NCBI GenBank assembly: GCA_003439945.1
Contig: QVRM01005217.1
Location: 62,001 to 126,000, forward strand
DNA length: 64,000 nt
Reading direction: 5' to 3'
Origin: Dermanyssus gallinae
Lineage: Eukaryota; Arthropoda; Arachnida; Mesostigmata; Dermanyssidae
Below are positions 24,401-34,160 of the stretch, piece after piece (position 1 is the stretch's first letter; each line of letters begins with the position of its first letter). The notes under the pieces were generated by a model that made no database searches, was not told where the DNA came from, and saw only the letters and a program-made list of their open reading frames with translations. Made by a program: the position numbers and the translations under genes.

Positions 24401-27400
24401 TTGACTTTTGGCAGAGGCAAGTTTATTACCCGTTGGTAATGAACCAATAATCGACGCAGCGTTTCCGCATTGAATTTCAACCAATATATTTTGTAGCAAC
24501 TACTGTCATGCGTTCCTGTCACCGGTTGCCACAGCGACTCTAGTTATCTTTAGCTCTGTATTTTACGTCGCTTAACCACATCTAGAACAAGGGCTTTGCA
24601 AAGCAGACTGAGTCCATTAAACGTAGACCGAAGATGATGTGAAGTATAGGATCATCTAGCATAGTCTCCAGCCGCGGTAACTGAATGGTCTGAAGCCATT
24701 TGCCGCCTCGTGTCGGATCGATTGCAGCACTCTGTATTGCCTCTCGATATTCGGTTGTTACTGGCCTAGACATAAACTGCTCCCAAGTATCCTTACAAAT
24801 CAGATTGATATATGCATTCAGGCACTTTTAATCCCACTCGTTTTCACAGTAGCGGCAAGCTTGTTCCATTTGCGCGATGAAGCTTAGGTGAGCATCCGGT
24901 TGTGCAACCCGTGACTCGTAGTCTCGTTATTTTTAAGAGACCCAAGGTAGGCAAGAAGAACAGCAGTATGCAAAGCCATGGAAGTCCTACTCCCTTTAGA
25001 GGATGGACGTCAGTAGCAACGCTTGTAACGAAGAGGTTTGCTCAGACTCAATGTGTCTACGAATATCTAAAGAAACGTTGCAAGAAACGTTGATCCGTTT
25101 GGCTACAGATAATAGAAAAACGTAGTAGTCACTAGTAGTTACTGAGTGGATTGAGTGGGTCATTCAGGACGAGCAATACAACACCTTGCCGTAGAAGGAT
25201 GCCGTTTACCTATGCTTTTAACGTGTCGTGGTAGAAAAATCTTACTTTTAGTTTCCACTTAGAAACACTCAGCACTCGATTAATGCTTACGTTACTAACC
25301 CCATACACTTTGGTGCAGTTTCGGAGATGCATATGATTTCCCCGGCAGAGGGCCGATGGTGCATGAGGGACAGTTGTCGTGGTTTGGACCTTTAAACTCG
25401 AGCGCAGAAATGCACTATACGGTTCACACAAAGCCAGGCTTTGTCAATCAGATCATCGCCGTTAATAAGGAAACGTAAGTATGAGTCTTTGTTAATGTCA
25501 AGTTATATAACTATTTTGTAAAGCACGCTTTTATTAAAAAAAATATTGTATGCATGCATATTGAAAGCGCTAACCCTAAGCCTTTGGTGGTCAACGCTGA
25601 ATAATAACATAGCAACATAAGCAAACGCTATAACTTTGCCGAACTTCTCCGTTTTTTTTATTTTTTAAATTTAAGTTTTTAAGCGTCTGCTTGAATTCCA
25701 CAGTATAGACAGAATTGTAGTTCCGTGGAATAATAACTCTGCAGAATACGCGTTTATAGCAGTGCTTGCTCATGCATTTATAGTGCTAACGAGTGCCACT
25801 AGGAGTATTTTGTGCATTGCAGTAATCTCGTACATGCTACCAAACTAGTTTAGATGCAATTGATGCTCGATAATCAACATCAGTGTAAAAGATTATAGCA
25901 GTTTCAATCTGACTCCTAAACAAAGCATGATTTTTAGTTTAGAGCTATAACGTAAAACATGTATATATTCATATTAATTGAAAGATTGGGATAAAGTCAC
26001 TGCTCAATACAAGACAAATCAAGGAGACGCCTGCACGAGAACCCAAAAAGTTTGCAGTGGTGCTTCGAATAGCTCAGCAAGAGAGTGCATTCTTGCCTTT
26101 AGAGTTTTTGCCTTTTGGATTTGTGAATATATATATTTCGCTGACATTGCCTTCGGTGGGGTACTGCTGTCACATGTTGTGGTACTGCCGAATTGTTTAA
26201 GAAATAAGTAGAAATGTTAAGTCCCGCGCTGGTCCACCGCTGTGGTCTAGTTCCAAAAGGATGGCATGTTTTCATATATTATATATCATATATACACGCT
26301 TACGTATATACACGCTTGCGCAATGCGCAAGCTCTGATTAATATACACATATGTCCAGCTAGAAGAGAATAAAGCATATATACTCATTCTTGGCTAATGA
26401 ACAAATTACATTTCAGGTATCTGCCCTCATTTAACTTAACGTGCAGAAACCTAATTGGCAAAGGTAAGTAACTCACATTTTGCTGTATTATATTAATCGC
26501 ATCTAATAAACGCTTATCATCATCATTTATTGCACCATATGTGTGGTATGTATATATCTCATTGTAATAAAACACTTATGTTCATAGATATGTAATAAAA
26601 TATCATCGAGCTAACTGCGTATAAGAAATAGCTTTCTGACAGGTATCGGGATGGTAGATAAAGCACGACTGGTTACATAAACGGCATAAACAGCCGAGGT
26701 CAGGATCGTGCCTCTTCGATGGCAGAGTTTATGGTGAAACCCGTGAAGTGAATAGCGGGTCACGACACGTCGGTTGGGTTGTAGTGTTCTCTGCCAGTTC
26801 TGTGTGGCCATTGCTGGCGATTTGAAGAAGCTTCCGGGAACTGCCCGAACTTTCTTCATAGTTTTCTCTAAACTGAATAAGGGCAGGGGTTTCTGGGAGA
26901 CGGAATCTAGTTACTAGATCTTCCACAAGTGGTTCAGTAGAAAACATAAGGTAAACGAGTTTTCGCATTTCGTGGCAATCCAATGACTAGCTTGAACGAG
27001 TTTTCGCATTTCGTAGCAATCCAATGGCTAGCTTGAAAAACGTGGGCTTTACTTTATCTAGTTTTTCTAGCTGTGACAGGCTGAGGTGCTCTCATATTAC
27101 CTGGATGCCGTAGGCCGCTACCGAAGTAATTATTAGGTCAAAAGTGCCCAGAATTAAATGTTGGGGCTTTTCAATTGTGGACATCGCTATTAGACTTTTT
27201 CTGGTCCGTTCGGCGATGTGTTGTTCAAAGTTGTAGGTCCAAGGTAGCAGAAGGTGTTAACGAACTCGACCGAACCAGTACCGAGTTTCAGGAGCGAGCA
27301 AGGTCTAAATTTGATGGCTTTCGGTTTCTCGCGAGTTAATCTTAAGGCCGTTGTTACCCCTCCAGGGTGCGTATGCTTCGCTGCAACTCCAACTTGTCAC

Positions 27401-28107
27401 GACTGTACATGACGATATCTTAAGCATATAGTATGATGCTGGTCGTGTTCCTTGTGAATTAACGCTTATCAGCGCCTCTACCTTAACATTGCCTGAAAGA
27501 TATCTGCATGATGATTTTGTCGAGTTTCACTTAATACAGTAAATATACTTCACTGAATACAAGTATATTGTAACTACTAGCTCGTAACACGCACGATGAA
27601 TCGAGTTGTCGAGACTGGCACTGCTTTTTTCCGCAACGTTCCGCAACCAGCAGAAGGCCTTATCATTGATGTGATCATCTGGATGCACTGGGTAAAAACT
27701 GTAAGAAATATCACGATAAGGACCAACTTGACTCTAAGGCTGTATCTCTTAATCAAATTCCGATTCACTTAAATGCATCTTTATTTTGTTAGGCGCTTTT
27801 TACATTATTTACATCTCACAGAATTAGATCCACACAACGTCCAGTTTACACAACAGTATGCTCAGTGCCCTGGCCATCCGCCAAGAAAACATTTTATTGA
27901 ATGATCTACTTTGGTTATTTGTTCTGGCGATATGGTGTTACCGCATCTACGGTTGTTTACGCTAATGCTATAATAGTTTGATATGTTTGATGCATTTAAA
28001 ATAATATTGTGCATCTCTCTACAGGCAAGAGAACTAGCAATCTACGATAAAGAGCGAGTATCATGTGTTTTTGATACCTTGTGCTCTATATATATATATA
28101 TATGTAT

Positions 28108-28153
<46 letters not shown>

Positions 28154-30733
28154 AGACCACGCAGACACCACTATAAGCCATAAATGACTTCAGTTGCAGG
28201 AAACAGTCTTTTTCCGGCCTTTAGTGGGTCAGCAGCAACCATGACTATGTACGAGCCCTCACTCTGCGTACCATGGAAGCTGGAACTTCAAAAGCAATAC
28301 AATTACGGCTATGAGCCAATAGCTCGTTTTACTGAAGACACAGATATATTGAGCGGGACGCCAAAAACGTAAGTTCTATTTTATATGCTTGGCCTGGTTT
28401 TAAGCATACTACAGTAAAAACAAACTGATCAGTGTATTACCGACTCCTTTGATTTTGTGGCACAGTAAACTATGCCAGACTAGTAAATATTATTGTAATG
28501 ATTGTTTTAGCTGTTACAAGCGCACCAGCAAGGATTTTACACACAAGTTTTGATCAAATAATATCATAAGCCTTATGCTGATTATAGCGGTAAAGAAGTG
28601 AATTAGCTAAAAACAGCGCTGCTCTATTAGCTAGCAAAGAACTGATTTCAATATGTGATACTGCTCTTCGCCGCAGGTGCAAAAGCCGTCTACCTACCCG
28701 CATAAGCGGAACGTTTGACGCGAGTTCCTGCTACAGTTATGAACCAGACTTTGTTCTACCAGTAGTGCTCAGTCTCCCGCACTTTCTTTATGGAGACCCT
28801 GCACTGCATTCCAAGATCAGCGGCCTTGAGCCAAATGAAAGCAAACACCAATTTTACATTGATATTCACGCCGTAAGTTCAATATGTGCTCATCGTATGA
28901 CGGATTATTTAGCATAAAGCTTAAAGCAATCGACTGATGTTTGGTGGGTTCTCGACATAGACAGTTAAGCATCACAGTTTGTAGGGAGGAGGAGAGGAGG
29001 CACGATGGAAGAGCTGTCAGCAGCTCTTTCTCTAATATGCAGACACAGCAAAATACTTTGTTGGTTTTTGAACGACGGTCTCGTGATCTCTGACACACCT
29101 TTACGGGCCGTATCCTATGTTACGTTTACTTGACGTTGCATAGATATTTGAACAGGCTGTATAGATCAGAAGGACGTACCTCACATCGTGCGCAACTAGT
29201 ACCTTAGGCGAATGAGCCGGTCTGTGGCCACCCAATAAGTGCATATATGTATGTATACAATTTGTATTTTTAGCCGTCTGGGGTTGTGGTGGATACGAGG
29301 CTGCGAAGGCAGCTAAGCATTAAGATCAGGCCGCTTGAAAATGAGGTGCTGCCCGAGGTGATTTTTCCGGTTTTTTGGCAAGAAATTGTAAGTACCTTTG
29401 AAACTTTTAGCTGGCTTTTTATATACAAGTTTCCGTAAAATTTTAATTTTGGCAATGCTCAAAACTAAACTGAAATGGTGTCTTAAACAAAATGATTTCA
29501 GCTGAATTAGATTTACATTGCTTTTATTCAGTTATTTGTTACGTCGCAATTGCGCTTTGCAGTCCAGACAACCGGAAGGCAAGGAAGCAATGGTGACCGC
29601 TGTCAAAGCTTGGCCGTTCTTTGCGGGCTGGGTGGCAGGCGCTTGCTGCGTCAGCTTACTGGCCGCCGCTCTGCTCTTCGCCGCAAGTGTTTTTCTTCTG
29701 GGGCCCGTCAACTGTAGGAATTTTGACGAAGAAGAGAACATACCCCATACCCCAGACGATATTCCCACGGAGGTAAGTTTTTGTTAGTCGCGCCCACCTC
29801 TCTAACATCGAGCCCTTTAGTTCCACTTTAATAGGACATTTTTACTCTTTATTAATCAAATACCAAATAGAGTTTCGGAGAGTTGAGCATATATAAAAGA
29901 AGTTGGCACCCTATATATATATATATATATATATAGGGTGCCAATTTCTTTTACATGTGCTCTTTCAAGGAATTATCGTCTGAGCCTGAAGAGGACTTGC
30001 GTCGTGAGCAGAGGCGGCGCGCCTTGCGGGCGCGCCTGCCTGCCGGCTTGCCAGTTTACTTTAAGATACACGAGGGGGATCTCGACGATTTAGGTGTAGA
30101 TATCCCCGAGTGGGTCATGGAGAAGATCCGGCTCCAGATGGAAGAGCAGGGGTCGTCTTCGGACGGTGACGACAGTTCTGATGATGATTTCCCCTCCGAA
30201 ACCAGCACCTGGTCTACTGTCTCCTCTGGGTCAGCGTCGCCTGAAGGGCGACAAGATAAAAGTGAGCCACCGCCTGAAATCGTGCAAGCGCCCACCTCTT
30301 CCGAATCGGCCTGCCGAAGCCGAAAGCAGCAAAGAGCGGCTACGCCCGAACAGGAGGAGGACGGTATGTTACTATGTACTCGTATTACCTGAGATACGAA
30401 GGTCTACTGACATTAAATTTTATATTGGTGTAATGGCTTGTTTGATAGCATGCAAACTATTTGTCGCTTTTAAGCGCTGAGAATGAATAACCGTTCCTTA
30501 ACTAAACTGAGTACCATAGATATGTAAATAAGATTCGGTTATACATATACTTACTATTGCGACAAATTTGTGTCAAACAAATAGTCATTGCTAGGTCAAT
30601 GCTTATAGATCTATTTCAGCCAATATATAATATATATTTATTGTATACTTTAAAAGGATGCGTGTCGGAAGATATCGAAGCACAATATAGAAGCAGTACA
30701 GACTGCGAAGACATCTTTACTGAGGATGTCTAA
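18450..30733 (+). CDS. CD36/SCARB-family scavenger receptor, 11 coding exons
   Basis: The coding exons are 18450-18477, 20420-20657, 24057-24275, 25319-25474, 26417-26463, 28200-28368, 28677-28872, 29274-29387, 29563-29772, 29970-30363 and 30657-30733. All introns are GT-AG, all phases agree, and the sum is 1848 nt (615 residues). CD36 proteins bind lipids, lipoproteins or other polyanionic ligands at membranes. Here there is a short N-terminal cytoplasmic piece, a membrane segment at about 10-28, an ectodomain at 29-407 and a second membrane segment at about 408-435. Family blocks are HGPFVFR, FPAFSG, VLSLPHFLYGDPAL and SGLEPNESKHQFYIDI. Eight N-x-S/T sequons are visible. Four ectodomain cysteines (about 223, 252, 287, 304) fit two of the usual three disulfides. 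The tail of about 180 residues is far longer than usual. An in-frame TGA at 18438 supports the start. Ligand unknown. Confidence 0.88.
18620..18760 (+). mobile_element. SINE-like element, second family, copy 2 (intron 1)
   Basis: GTGCGCCTCGCGGCCAGAGG, GCGCGGGTTTGAGCTCCA and GGCTGAGGCTCAG match the B-box region and tail of the element at 16763. The A-box end is missing, so it is 5' truncated. A T-rich end lies at about 18750. Confidence 0.5.
19000..20400. other. Intron 1, distal part
   Basis: I see no RT, LTR or RNA gene in this part of intron 1. Short frames at 19261-19719 carry no motif I recognise. Confidence 0.45.
20420..20657 (+). CDS. CD36-family gene, exon 2
   Basis: The acceptor is TTTCAATTTCAG. 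The exon encodes the first membrane segment (ALGFVALTLAAGLWILMTM) and the start of the ectodomain with PPAPFYLHLYAFSITN, FNKT and HGPFVF, a hallmark of the family. It ends in phase 2 before GTTGGT. Confidence 0.9.
20781..21050 (+). pseudogene. LINE RT scrap in intron 2
   Basis: The frame at about 20943-21035 reads VEKWMSGNYMALASRKTEVI, which resembles the KTE-containing block after the YADD motif of R1/Jockey-type RTs. No other motif is present. It is a short, dead fragment. Confidence 0.45.
21440..21640. repeat. Degenerate tandem duplication in intron 2
   Basis: The block at about 21448-21505 (TTGAGACTAGTATCTTACA, CCACACGA, TCAACAGGCTCT) recurs at about 21570-21625 as TTGACACTAATATCTTGTACA, CCACATGA, TCAACAGGCTCT. 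The period is about 120 bases. Confidence 0.7.
21700..23510 (-). pseudogene. R1-clade LINE ORF2 in intron 2
   Basis: On the minus strand from 23500, VLIPKPTGKSNAL and YRPICLLYTMGNILVNVIVE open the RT. At 23288-22710 one long frame holds VLVLLDVKNAFNSMCWEVA (motif A), EISAGVSQGSALGPILWNLA (motif B), MVAYADDLALVITAR (motif C) and WMEDHSLRLAPHKTKAMYLT. After a shift, VLDKSFNGSAHIQHVASKAR and ARLMTRVGGCIEGRRRLL follow (22732-22526). These blocks are characteristic of R1-type RTs. Downstream coding to 21703 is degraded, and no terminal zinc motif is seen. It lies antisense to the host gene. R1 elements classically sit in 28S rDNA; no rDNA flanks this copy. Confidence 0.8.
23799..23856. repeat. 28-base tandem duplication
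   Basis: GTAAGGTCATCTTAGTAG followed by a T-rich end occurs twice in a row with one substitution. Confidence 0.8.
24057..24275 (+). CDS. CD36-family gene, exon 3
   Basis: A T-rich tract and TTTTAG form the acceptor. The exon completes the Arg of HGPFVFR and encodes INTTRSLNWFGENLSFVEKV, TLDDVITTLNVSAL and IFLNISIREYFFDG. Four sequons are present. The last block corresponds to the conserved region before the FG motif of the family. The donor is GTAAGC. Confidence 0.88.
24560..24850 (-). pseudogene. LINE C-terminal fragment in intron 3
   Basis: The minus strand reads REAIQSAAIDPTRGGKWLQT followed by LPRLETMLDDPILHIIFGLR and LMDSVC. This aligns with GAWLHALPSAPIGTLLDDEL at 1-200 of the window, so it is the same type of LINE tail. 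It is a short remnant. Confidence 0.55.
25319..25474 (+). CDS. CD36-family gene, exon 4
   Basis: The acceptor is TTGGTGCAG. The exon encodes FGDAYDFPGRGPMVHEGQLS, WFGPLNSSAEMHYTVHTKPG and NQIIAVNKE. The FG-x-(4)-N and tyrosine-valine-threonine-rich strand match the family core. The donor is GTAAGT and the end is phase 2. Confidence 0.85.
26417..26463 (+). CDS. CD36-family gene, exon 5 (47-nt microexon)
   Basis: It is bounded by TTTCAG and GTAAGT. It encodes TYLPSFNLTCRNLIGK, supplying the conserved cysteine before the G-x-x-FP-x-F block. Without it, the phases of exons 4 and 6 do not match, which independently demands an exon of this kind. Confidence 0.8.
26590..27480 (-). pseudogene. Family A LINE, RT motif C to C terminus, in intron 5
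   Basis: The minus strand from about 27430 reads IILYA, a stop, DIVMYSRDKLELQRSIRTLE (degenerate YADD), then KAIKF and VEFVNTFCYLG. After decayed sequence come LVEDLVTRFRLPETPALIQF (26940-26880) and VVTRYSLHGFHHKLCHRR (26760-26705). A one-base shift then gives CLCRLCNQSCFIYHPDTC. The final Cys/His motif is the one shared by the family A copies at 40.8, 42.1, 44.3 and 52.8 kb. Frameshifts and stops throughout; 5' truncated. Confidence 0.75.
26954..27035. repeat. 41-base tandem duplication inside the LINE
   Basis: AACGAGTTTTCGCATTTCGT plus 21 further bases occurs at 26954-26994 and again at 26995-27035 with two changes. Confidence 0.9.
28085..28150. repeat. (TA)n microsatellite before exon 6
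   Basis: Two TA runs lie 50-110 bases upstream of the exon 6 acceptor and leave only a short ordinary sequence for branch point and pyrimidine tract. Confidence 0.9.
28200..28368 (+). CDS. CD36-family gene, exon 6
   Basis: The acceptor is TTCAGTTGCAG; phase requires the second AG. The exon encodes GNSLFPAFSGSAATMTMYEP, SLCVPWKLEL and YEPIARFTED. These match the FP-P-F and YRF-type core of the family. The donor is GTAAGT. Confidence 0.88.
28677..28872 (+). CDS. CD36-family gene, exon 7
   Basis: The acceptor is CTTCGCCGCAG. The exon encodes CKSRLPTRISGTFDASSC, LPVVLSLPHFLYGDPALHSK, SGLEPNESKHQFYIDI and HA. This is the best-conserved part of the family. The inner cysteine pair usually found between the two outer cysteines is absent. 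The donor is GTAAGT, phase 0. Confidence 0.92.
29274..29387 (+). CDS. CD36-family gene, exon 8
   Basis: The acceptor is TATTTTTAG. The exon encodes PSGVVVDTRLRRQLSIKIRP and VIFPVFWQEI, matching the TG-x-P...R-Q-x-N strand and the FPV-x-W block of the family. Phase 0 at both ends, 38 codons. Confidence 0.88.
29563..29772 (+). CDS. CD36-family gene, exon 9 with C-terminal membrane segment
   Basis: The acceptor is GCGCTTTGCAG. The exon encodes a short amphipathic lead and a membrane segment starting at PFFAGWVAGACCVSLLAAAL. The paired cysteines inside the segment are possible palmitoylation sites. It ends DDIPTE before GTAAGT. Reading on into the intron adds VSFC and then a stop, a possible short-tail form. 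Confidence 0.85.
29895..29953. repeat. Large palindrome just before exon 10
   Basis: AAAAGAAGTTGGCACCCTAT and its near-perfect reverse complement surround a TA run, with one mismatch. The palindrome spans 59 bases and ends 16 bases before the exon 10 acceptor, overlapping its pyrimidine tract. Confidence 0.9.
29970..30363 (+). CDS. CD36-family gene, exon 10, long acidic cytoplasmic tail
   Basis: The frame is continuous with exon 9 (phase 0) from acceptor CTTTCAAG. It encodes RREQRRRALRARLPAGLP, a basic helix-prone stretch. Serine and aspartate clusters (SSSDGDDSSDDDFPSETS) with casein-kinase-like sites follow, then a glutamine- and glutamate-rich end. I know no domain like it in CD36 proteins. 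It is supported by phase and by conserved splice sites but not by homology, so it is less certain than the ectodomain exons. The donor is GTATGT. Confidence 0.7.
30657..30733 (+). CDS. CD36-family gene, exon 11 and stop
   Basis: It follows acceptor ACTTTAAAAG and completes Gly. It encodes CVSEDIEAQYRSSTDCED and IFTEDV, then TAA. The acidic character continues that of exon 10. Total length becomes divisible by three only with this phase. Without it, exon 10 would read on to a stop at about 30392. Confidence 0.65.
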
Positions 30734-31248
30734 ACACACTACAAAAAAGGTATGACGATTTTCACATTCCATCGATAAACACTGCATCTTTTGAGACAAT
30801 TTTTTAAGTCTGAACAGACTGATATAAGTAAATATATTGGGAATTTGTTAACATGTTTATGCCCATCTGTCCGGATTCGATAATGTTTCTGTGTAGACGT
30901 AACACAAGGCATAAAATTTCAAGTAGAAGACAGGACATGACTCTCTCGAATTGTTGTTAGCATATATAGGAGCCAGTCACGCTTGCCATATACAAGAGTG
31001 CCCCTGGTTCGATCTGTTGTTTGAGCGATGCTCGTTAAAAATATGATAAACTGCACCGGATATTTTTTCATGTGTTAGCTCCCTATAGGATTATTCCTCA
31101 AACCCGTTGGCTATGGGAAGCAAGGCATTCTGCATCGTTGTACACAACAACAAATATTTATAAGCACTTGTGCTGTATTTTTGCATTTTCCATTCTTGCA
31201 GGCTACTCACTTGAATTAAGCTTATCCGGTCGCCACGATAGATCTCGC
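30734..31248. other. 3' flank of the CD36 gene
   Basis: No canonical AATAAA lies close to the stop. A possible untranslated intron (AAAAAAGGTATGA at about 30743 to TTCTTGCAG at 31193-31201) could carry the transcript to the region that seeds the satellite. This is conjecture. Confidence 0.3.
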
Positions 31249-31356
31249 CGATTCAACAATAATCATGAGCGTAGTAAGCGTGCACGCATCTGGCGGATTG
31301 AGCGTTCTGCGGCAGCGTAAATCAGATTAAAAAAATATATATATTAGCAAAAAAGT

Positions 31357-31394
<38 letters not shown>

Positions 31395-31494
31395 TACATA
31401 AATATATATATATATATATTAGCAAAAAAAAAAGTAAAAAAATATTTATATATATATATATATATTAATAACAAAAAAACACTATATGATATAA

Positions 31495-31525
<31 letters not shown>

Positions 31526-31754
31526 CATATATATAATAATAAAAAAATGTAAATATATTCTATATATATATCATATATATATATATATATATAGTTAAAA
31601 AAGAAAAAAAAATATATAATAATATTATTAAAAAAAATGTTTAAAAAAATGTATATATATATATATAATGAAGCGGCGAGGCGTTTCGGCACAAATGTAA
31701 CCGAAAATTTTAAAATACTTTGTGAATATCGATTCAACAATAATCATGAGCGTA

Positions 31755-31803
<49 letters not shown>

Positions 31804-31871
31804 TAATTAAAAATGTAAAAAAATATATATATATATATATATTATAATAATATAAAAAAATTGTAAAAAAA

Positions 31872-31905
<34 letters not shown>

Positions 31906-32442
31906 AATAACAAAAAACTCTTTATATATTAAAAAAGAAAAAATATATATATATATTGAAAAGAAAAAAATATAGAAAATAATAATATTAAAAAAATGTT
32001 TAAAAACATATATTATATATATATATATACATAATATGATATAGATATATGAAGCGGCGAGGCGCTTCGGCACAAATGTAACCGAAAATGTTTTAATACT
32101 TTGTGATTATCGATTCACAATAATCATGAGCGTAGTATATATTATATATATATATATATATTTATAATTAAAAAAAGTAAAAAAAAAAAAAAAAAAATAT
32201 AATATAGTATATCATATATATATATATATCTATATAGTATTATATATATCTATTATAATATTTATATTAAATAAATATATATATCTATATCTCTATATAT
32301 ATATCTATACTATAATCCTCAAAAAAAGTAAATATATATATATATCTATATATATATGAAGCGGCAAGGCGCTTCGGCACAAATGTAACCGAAATGTTTT
32401 AAATACTTTGTGATTATCGATTCAACAATAATCATGAGCGTA

Positions 32443-32478
<36 letters not shown>

Positions 32479-32497
32479 ATATTATATATATCTAATA

Positions 32498-32536
<39 letters not shown>

Positions 32537-32965
32537 TAAAAAAAATGGTAAAAAAAAAATATATATATATATATATATATTAATAATATTAAAAAAATGT
32601 AAAATATAATATATATATGAAGCGGCGAGGCGCTTCGGCACAAATGTAACCGAAAATGTTTTAATACTTTGTGATTATCGATTCAACAATATCATGAGCG
32701 TAGTATATATATATATAATTAAAAAAATGTAAAATATATATATAATATTAGTATATATAGATATATATATATCTATTAATATAATATTAAAAAAATGTAA
32801 CAAATATATATATATCTATATATGAAGCGGCGAGGCGCTTCTGCACAAGTGTAACCGAAAATGTTTTAAATACTTTGTGATTATCGATTCAACAATAATC
32901 ATGAGCGTAGTAGCGTGCACGCATCTGGCGGACTAAACGTCCTGCGGCAGCGTTAATTTGATAAA

Positions 32966-33034
<69 letters not shown>

Positions 33035-33088
33035 TAAAAACTGTAACTTCAAATGAAATAAAAGTAAAAAATGTAAAAAAATAGAAAA

Positions 33089-33130
<42 letters not shown>

Positions 33131-33277
33131 TTATGTATATATATATATTTAAAACATATAAAAAAAATTGAAAACAAATATATATATATATATATGAAGC
33201 GGCAAGGCGCTTCTGCACAAGTGTAACCGAAATGTTTTAAATACTTTGTGATTATCGAGGAGCAAAAACCCCACGTT
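31249..33277. repeat. AT-rich complex satellite with a 90-base core
   Basis: A core beginning GAAGCGGCGAGGCGCTTC and ending near AATCATGAGCGTAG occurs at 31670, 32051, 32358, 32619, 32824 and 33196. The spacing is 204 to 381 bases because the AT spacers vary. Spacers are (TA)n plus AAAAAATGTAAA blocks. The core starts with a hairpin (GAAGCG...CGCTTC). The stretch 31249-31320 (TCATGAGCGTAG, GCGTGCACGCATCTGGCGG, CTGCGGCAGCG) is repeated at 32886-32957, showing the array grew from local sequence. Frames made of isoleucine-tyrosine are not genes. Confidence 0.9.
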
Positions 33278-33425
33278 GGAAACATATTAAGTGTGTGTGT
33301 TTATTTTATACATGGAATGGAAACATATTAAGTGTGTGTGTTTATTTTATACATGGAATGGAAACATATTAAGTGTGTGTGTTTATTTTATACATATATA
33401 TATATATATATAAAATTAATAAAGC
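33278..33425. repeat. 41-base tandem repeat, three units, then (TA)n
   Basis: GGAAACATATTAAGTGTGTG plus 21 bases occurs three times with almost no change, and the last unit runs into TA repeats. AATAAA follows at about 33417. Confidence 0.95.
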
Positions 33426-33829
33426 TCGCGCACTTGCGCATTCCCGTCGGTGACATATGTAACTAATAGAAGCAGTAAGTTATCTTTTTGTTTCAATGCC
33501 GCAGTACGCTGCGGCGCTTGATTGTAACCTGGCCACGAATTGACTAATAAATACCATGTCGTTATGAACTGGCTTTAGGATGAATTGACGGAATGCCATT
33601 TCTTTATGAGTGTTCTTGGTTTAGAGAATTCAAGTGGGCTTGCTTCAAGAACAGCTAGGGTAACTAGTGGGGGGTTACCAAACCACAATCGGTTACTGGC
33701 TTTAGTCGACATCAGTCCTCGAATAGTGGAGTGGTTTAAAGCGTATCCGTCGCATAGGGCACCGGGCGGCACGAACGCCACAAGGCTCCATTGTAGGGCT
33801 TCTGATCTACGCCATATTCTCTAAGAGAC
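33426..33829. other. Unassigned segment with open frames on both strands
   Basis: A 79-codon plus frame (33585-33824) and a 68-codon minus frame (33575-33781) overlap. Neither has a motif I recognise. Composition is less AT-rich than the flanking repeats, so a small exon or old transposon piece is possible. Confidence 0.3.
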
Positions 33830-34160
33830 CGGACTCAGCGGCTTCAACGTCACGTGCGCTGGTGACTTTATAATTACACTAAGATATTATAATTACACTA
33901 AGATACACAGTGACAGAAACAGGGCAGAGCTACAGAAAGGTACTAATTGTATATGACATTAGCCTGAAACGAATCAGATAAGGATCTCTGTACCAAATGT
34001 GTAAGTTGAAAATTAATTTGAAAGTTATTTCAGATGACACAAGAAAATACTTCGATTAAGATGCTATTGAACAAGTTACGGCGTACAAATATTTTAGAAT
34101 ATCATTCGATTGGCAATTAAATTTCACCATCACACTGTTAAAACCGCAATCTTATCGTAG
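33830..34160 (+). pseudogene. LINE RT scrap, motif C to thumb
   Basis: The plus strand reads CAGDFIITL at about 33855, a degenerate YADD box. AIEQVTAYKYFRISFDWQLN at 34063-34122 is the usual YKYLG-type thumb block. A 19-base tandem duplication (TATAATTACACTAAGATA) at 33870-33905 disturbs the frame. The catalytic aspartates are damaged. Confidence 0.5.

Noticed and set aside
28184..28199. ATG at 28184 as the start of a separate short gene
   Set aside because: It lies in the intron just upstream of exon 6. The homologous frame continues from exon 5 through the acceptor at 28199.
31322..33285. Open frames made of isoleucine and tyrosine repeats (several, both strands)
   Set aside because: They are direct translations of (TA)n and A/T-rich satellite spacers and have no independent coding evidence.
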